A DNA stretch of 8,498 nt, taken from the NCBI GenBank assembly GCA_900549535.1, contig UROR01000088.1, forward strand, positions 1-8,498, in the 5' to 3' direction. A program made the position numbers and the translations under genes. Of this stretch, positions 6,020 to 8,498 are shown piece by piece. The stretch's first letter is position 1, and each line of letters starts with the position of its first letter. The stretch comes from an uncultured Collinsella sp. (GTDB lineage Bacteria; Actinomycetota; Coriobacteriia; Coriobacteriales; Coriobacteriaceae). The notes below the pieces were generated by a model. It searched no databases. It was not told where the DNA came from and saw only the letters and a list, made by a program, of their open reading frames with translations.

Positions 6020-6046
6020 TCGGGGTTACTGAGTTGTGGCGAGATG

Positions 6047-6105
6047 ATAGTTTACCATGGGCAACTATTGGCACCGCGCCCGGGACAACTACAATACCCT
6101 AGTTG
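6047..6105. promoter_or_regulatory. Candidate operator: four CAACTA half-sites between divergent genes
   Basis: Half-sites TAGTTt (6048-6053) and CAACTA (6062-6067) are inverted with an 8-nt gap, within a 22-bp imperfect palindrome centred on CCATGG (6055-6060). CAACTA (6086-6091) and TAGTTG (6100-6105) form a second inverted pair, again with an 8-nt gap. The first pair ends at the -35 of the exporter promoter and the second overlaps its -10. This placement suits a repressor of the exporter and perhaps of the exonuclease. The regulator is not in this window. Confidence 0.45.
6068..6095 (+). promoter_or_regulatory. Promoter of the metal exporter gene
   Basis: TTGGCA (6068-6073), 16-bp spacer, TACAAT (6090-6095) on the plus strand, placing the start of transcription near 6102, about 55 nt before the ATG. 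Each hexamer differs from consensus at one position. A second TTGACC at 6103-6108 has no well-placed -10. Confidence 0.6.
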
Positions 6106-6157
6106 ACCGCTAGGACTTTTACAATGCTGCCGAAAGACACGAAAGGTTCCATCCTTC

Positions 6158-7246
6158 ATGGATTTGCTGATTGATATTTTGCTCGACGCCGGCAAGGACA
6201 CGCTGTCGCTGGTGCCGTTTTTGTTGGTGACGTATCTGACCCTCGAGACCTTGGAGCACGTCGCGGGCGACCGCGTTAACGGGGCCATCAAGCGCGCCGG
6301 CGCCACGGGTCCCGTGGTTGGCTCGCTGCTGGGCATGGTGCCGCAGTGCGGCTTTTCGGCAATGGCGGCCACACTGTACGCCGGTCGTGTCGTGACCTTG
6401 GGCACGTTGGTGGCGGTGTTCCTTTCGACCTCCGATGAGATGCTGCCGCTGTTGCTCGCCGAGCAGGTGCCCGTGCAGACCATGGCGATGCTTTTGGCTT
6501 CGAAGGCACTGATCGCGCTGGTCACGGGCTTTATCGTGGACGCCGCCATTCGCGGCCTGCGTCGTAACGCTCGCGCGCATGCGGCGATTCGCCGCACCGT
6601 GCTGGGAACCGCGGCCAACCCGGCCCACGTGAATTGCGCGCACGACGACCACACTGGCGGTGACATCATCGACGAGGTGGCCGAGGCGGGCGTGAGCGCC
6701 GACCACATCCACGAGCTGTGCGAGCGCGACCATTGCGGTTGTGATGAAGACGAAGACGAGCACGAACACGGACATGGCCACGATCACGGTCATGAGGGCG
6801 AGCATGAACACCATGATGGTCATGCTCACTCCCATTCCCACGAAGGGGCGCCTGTCCTGTCGATCATCCGCAGCGCCATCTCGCACACCGTGCAGGTATC
6901 GGTATTCATTTTCCTGGTGACGCTGATTCTGGTTGCCGTGCTCGAGACGTTCGGCGAGTCCGCAATCGAGCAGTTCCTGCGCGGCAACGAGACGCTTGCG
7001 GTCCTGGGCTCGGCACTCGTCGGCCTGATCCCCAACTGCTCGGCCAGCGTCGTCATCACGCAACTGTACCTGGAAGGCGCGCTGCAGCTGGCCCCGATGC
7101 TCGCCGGCACGCTCATTTCCGCCGGCGTGGGTTATCTGGTGCTGTTCCGCACCAACCGCAGCGCCCGCGAAAATGCCGTGTTCCTGATCATGATGTACGT
7201 CATCGGCGCTGGCTGGGGCCTCATCCTCTCCGCCGTTGGCCTTTAA
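6158..7246 (+). CDS. Putative manganese/arsenic-type heavy-metal exporter with His-rich loop (PF11449-like)
   Basis: 362 residues, a polytopic membrane protein with two related halves. Each half carries a membrane-embedded signature: GMVPQCGFS (59-67) and GLIPNCSAS (289-297), with STSDEMLP (90-97) after the first. This pattern fits the family called putative manganese transporter or arsenic efflux protein (putative 10-TM heavy-metal exporter). The halves are joined by a hydrophilic loop (about 130-235) containing C160, C188, C193, C195 and a dense His/Asp/Glu stretch (192-229, HEHGHGHDHGHEG and similar), very likely a metal-binding region. The loop is probably cytoplasmic. Start ATG 6158-6160 has GAAAGG (6141-6146) slightly far upstream; stop TAA. 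Own promoter and candidate operator upstream; convergent with the YaiI-type gene. Substrate (Mn, Zn, Ni or another cation) is not decided by sequence; His-rich loops are common in zinc, nickel and cobalt exporters. Confidence 0.85.
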   Translation: MDLLIDILLDAGKDTLSLVPFLLVTYLTLETLEHVAGDRVNGAIKRAGATGPVVGSLLGMVPQCGFSAMAATLYAGRVVTLGTLVAVFLSTSDEMLPLLLAEQVPVQTMAMLLASKALIALVTGFIVDAAIRGLRRNARAHAAIRRTVLGTAANPAHVNCAHDDHTGGDIIDEVAEAGVSADHIHELCERDHCGCDEDEDEHEHGHGHDHGHEGEHEHHDGHAHSHSHEGAPVLSIIRSAISHTVQVSVFIFLVTLILVAVLETFGESAIEQFLRGNETLAVLGSALVGLIPNCSASVVITQLYLEGALQLAPMLAGTLISAGVGYLVLFRTNRSARENAVFLIMMYVIGAGWGLILSAVGL

Positions 7247-7277
7247 GTAGATTATTGGGACATGTCTTACGATCTAC
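7247..7277 (+). repeat. REP-like palindrome, copy 1
   Basis: A 31-bp near-palindrome starting right after the exporter stop codon: GTAGAT (7247-7252) pairs with ATCTAC (7272-7277) around an inner palindrome GACATGTC (7259-7266). Probably folds at the 3' end of the exporter mRNA and may serve as terminator or stabiliser. About 25 of 31 positions match the reverse complement of copy 2. Confidence 0.7.
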
Positions 7278-7316
7278 CTCTGTGACCAGGGCATTCCCCG
7301 CCGCCAAAACAAATAG

Positions 7317-7347
7317 GTAGATTTCCGGACATGTCCCAAAAATCTAC
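7317..7347 (-). repeat. REP-like palindrome, copy 2 (inverted)
   Basis: GTAGATTT (7317-7324) pairs with AAATCTAC (7340-7347) around GGACATGTCC (7327-7336). It is in opposite orientation to copy 1, with 39 bp between them. It lies 5 bp past the stop codon of the YaiI-type gene, so the pair sits between two converging transcripts, a typical place for bidirectional terminators or REP/BIME elements. Confidence 0.7.
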
Positions 7348-7352
7348 CTTGG

Positions 7353-7835
7353 TTAGCGCAGCAGCTCGGTGAGGTTGCGTTTAAAGCGGGCGCGGTCTTC
7401 GCTGGTAAATGCCGCCGGCCCGCGAGTGCGTCCGCCGGCGCGGCGCACCTTCTTTTCCTCGTGGCGAATAAACAGCTGCATGTCGATGGTTGCTTTGTCG
7501 TAGACGCGCCCGCGCACACCGATAGCGGCGGCATCGCGCCCGAGCACCATGCTCGCCAAGCCAATGTCCTGCGTCACGACCACGTCGTCCGCCTGCAGGC
7601 GTTCGACAATGGCAAAGTCGGCGCTGTCGGCGCCCACGCTCACGTCGAGCGTCGTGACCCAAAAGCCGCGTCGCGCGTGCTCGGCATCGCGCGGGTCGTC
7701 GCGGCGAATGTGCCGTTCCAGGTTTTGCGTGCTGTTGCCGGCGATAACAACGGCGACGCCCACCCGCCGCGCGCAGTCAATCGACTCGCGCGTGACCGGG
7801 CAGGCGTCGGCATCAATAAAGAGCGTTCGCGGCAT
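7353..7835 (-). CDS. YaiI/YqxD family protein (DUF188, UPF0178), PIN-like
   Basis: 160 residues, full family length. Family hallmarks are present: IDADACPV (7-14, acidic D8 and D10), GADSAD (68-73, D70 and D73), VVTQDIGLAS (86-95) and the C-terminal GRTRGPAAFTSEDRARF (135-151). The fold is related to PIN/NYN nucleases and the conserved acidic residues could bind a metal ion, but no biochemical role is established for the family that I can name. Cytoplasmic; no signal peptide. Start ATG 7833-7835 follows directly on the stop codon of the upstream membrane-protein gene (7836-7838), with no clear ribosome site of its own, so translation is probably coupled. Stop TAA is followed by a REP-like palindrome. 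Confidence 0.93.
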   Translation of the reverse strand: MPRTLFIDADACPVTRESIDCARRVGVAVVIAGNSTQNLERHIRRDDPRDAEHARRGFWVTTLDVSVGADSADFAIVERLQADDVVVTQDIGLASMVLGRDAAAIGVRGRVYDKATIDMQLFIRHEEKKVRRAGGRTRGPAAFTSEDRARFKRNLTELLR

Positions 7836-8474
7836 CTAGTGCACCAGTTTGCCAAATTGAATAGCGCGAACAATCAGCGTTACGCCAAACACCAGCAGCG
7901 CGGCGCCGCTAAAGATGACGAGCATCTTGGCCGACCACAGCGGATAGATAAACACGAACATGCCGGCGATGATGGAAAGTGCGCCGCTCAGGATGGCGAG
8001 GGCGCGGTTGGACGAAAGCTCGGACTCCAGAATGGACATGACACCTTCGACAATCCAGCCAAAGCCGGCCACGATAACCACCATCGTGGTGAGCGTCGCG
8101 GTCGAGAAGGCCTGGTTGCGCAGGATTATGACGCCGCCCAAGATAATGAGTAGGTTGGAGATGATGCTCGTCACGCGCCAGCCGGTGGGCAGCAGCGGCT
8201 CAAAAATGGCAGTGAACAGTCTGATGGCAGCAGTGATTACAAAGTAAAAACCCAGGACGGTCGTCAAAAAGACGAGGGACTTGGCGGGTGCAAAAAGCAG
8301 CGCGATACCAGCAATGAGTGCTAAGACGCCCGTGATGGCGTAGATCCAGCGTACGGCCTTGACGGCTTTGCCCGCCATGCTTTTCTCGTCAAATCCAAAC
8401 TGGCTCGATTTTTGGTCATCGGGGGTGCGGACAGAAAGTTGGACCGCGGGGCGGTCCGGACTGGAGGTTCGCAT
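7836..8474 (-). CDS. HdeD-like (DUF308) membrane protein
   Basis: 212 residues with six hydrophobic helices (near 43-63, 66-90, 101-118, 128-149, 157-177, 182-204) in the paired pattern of the DUF308/HdeD family, including the typical GxLxLIxGIxLLFAPAKSL start of the domain and a GxxxIxxGxxxI repeat feel. HdeD in E. coli is linked to acid resistance, but most family members have no known job, so no function is assigned. The N-terminal ~33 residues are hydrophilic. Start is uncertain: ATG 8472-8474 (chosen), M33 at 8376-8378 with a weak GACGAGAA upstream, or a start beyond the window, since the frame stays open to its end. Stop TAG abuts the YaiI-type ATG, so the two genes form an operon. Confidence 0.82.
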   Translation of the reverse strand: MRTSSPDRPAVQLSVRTPDDQKSSQFGFDEKSMAGKAVKAVRWIYAITGVLALIAGIALLFAPAKSLVFLTTVLGFYFVITAAIRLFTAIFEPLLPTGWRVTSIISNLLIILGGVIILRNQAFSTATLTTMVVIVAGFGWIVEGVMSILESELSSNRALAILSGALSIIAGMFVFIYPLWSAKMLVIFSGAALLVFGVTLIVRAIQFGKLVH

Positions 8475-8498
8475 GTACAGCAGGGAGAAGGTCGAGCT

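Noticed and set aside
6119..7063. 314-aa minus-strand open frame
   Set aside because: Antisense of the exporter gene; repetitive His/Gln/Arg composition, no family features.
1..8498. CRISPR array, tRNA, rRNA or insertion sequence
   Set aside because: No regularly spaced direct repeats, no cloverleaf or rRNA sequence recognised in the intergenic regions, and no transposase-like reading frame.

Overview
The window looks like chromosomal DNA from a GC-rich gut actinobacterium of the Coriobacteriia. Collinsella is my best guess, from gene content, codon style and the intergenic palindromes. This is inference, because there is no rRNA or other marker gene here. Most genes are GC-rich, but about 2.9-4.9 kb is clearly AT-richer (hand count: 23 of 60 G+C at 3061-3120 against 39 of 60 at 7021-7080).

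Layout. (1) 118-2868, minus strand: a metal-efflux operon in the order ArsR/SmtB-family repressor, separate 72-aa HMA metal-binding protein, and Zn/Cd/Pb-type P1B ATPase that lacks its own HMA domain. A consensus promoter with an inverted pair of 24-bp operator copies precedes the repressor. A third operator copy precedes the ATPase. (2) 2869-4917: an AT-rich island with one defence-like gene, an AbiEi-type/DUF559 protein with a PD-(D/E)XK-like C-terminal half. Four copies of a 25-bp motif flank it in a regular pattern. (3) 5018-5986, minus: a DEDDh 3'-5' exonuclease with a strong stem-loop after it. (4) 6158-7246, plus: a putative manganese/heavy-metal exporter (PF11449-like) with a His-rich loop, transcribed divergently from the exonuclease; the shared region holds dyad half-sites over a good promoter. 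(5) 7247-7352: two REP-like palindromes in inverted orientation between converging genes. (6) 7353-8474, minus: a DUF308/HdeD-like membrane protein directly followed by a YaiI/YqxD (DUF188) protein.

The most striking observation is inside the repressor gene. The recognition-helix part of its HTH is missing. In its place is about 105-130 bp that, read on the opposite strand, encodes an unmistakable piece of an RND efflux-pump permease (EIPQLWDELRRKV ... LPAGAS ... DDFGDV). The reading frame stays open, so the gene passes as an intact 138-aa ArsR although its DNA-binding helix is gone. Both edges fall in stretches that could belong to either gene. That fits either a short-homology recombination event or an assembly chimera; reads across the junctions would decide.

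Taken together, the window carries two metal-export functions (the P-type ATPase with its small HMA protein, and the His-rich exporter), one nuclease-like accessory gene, and ordinary housekeeping genes.
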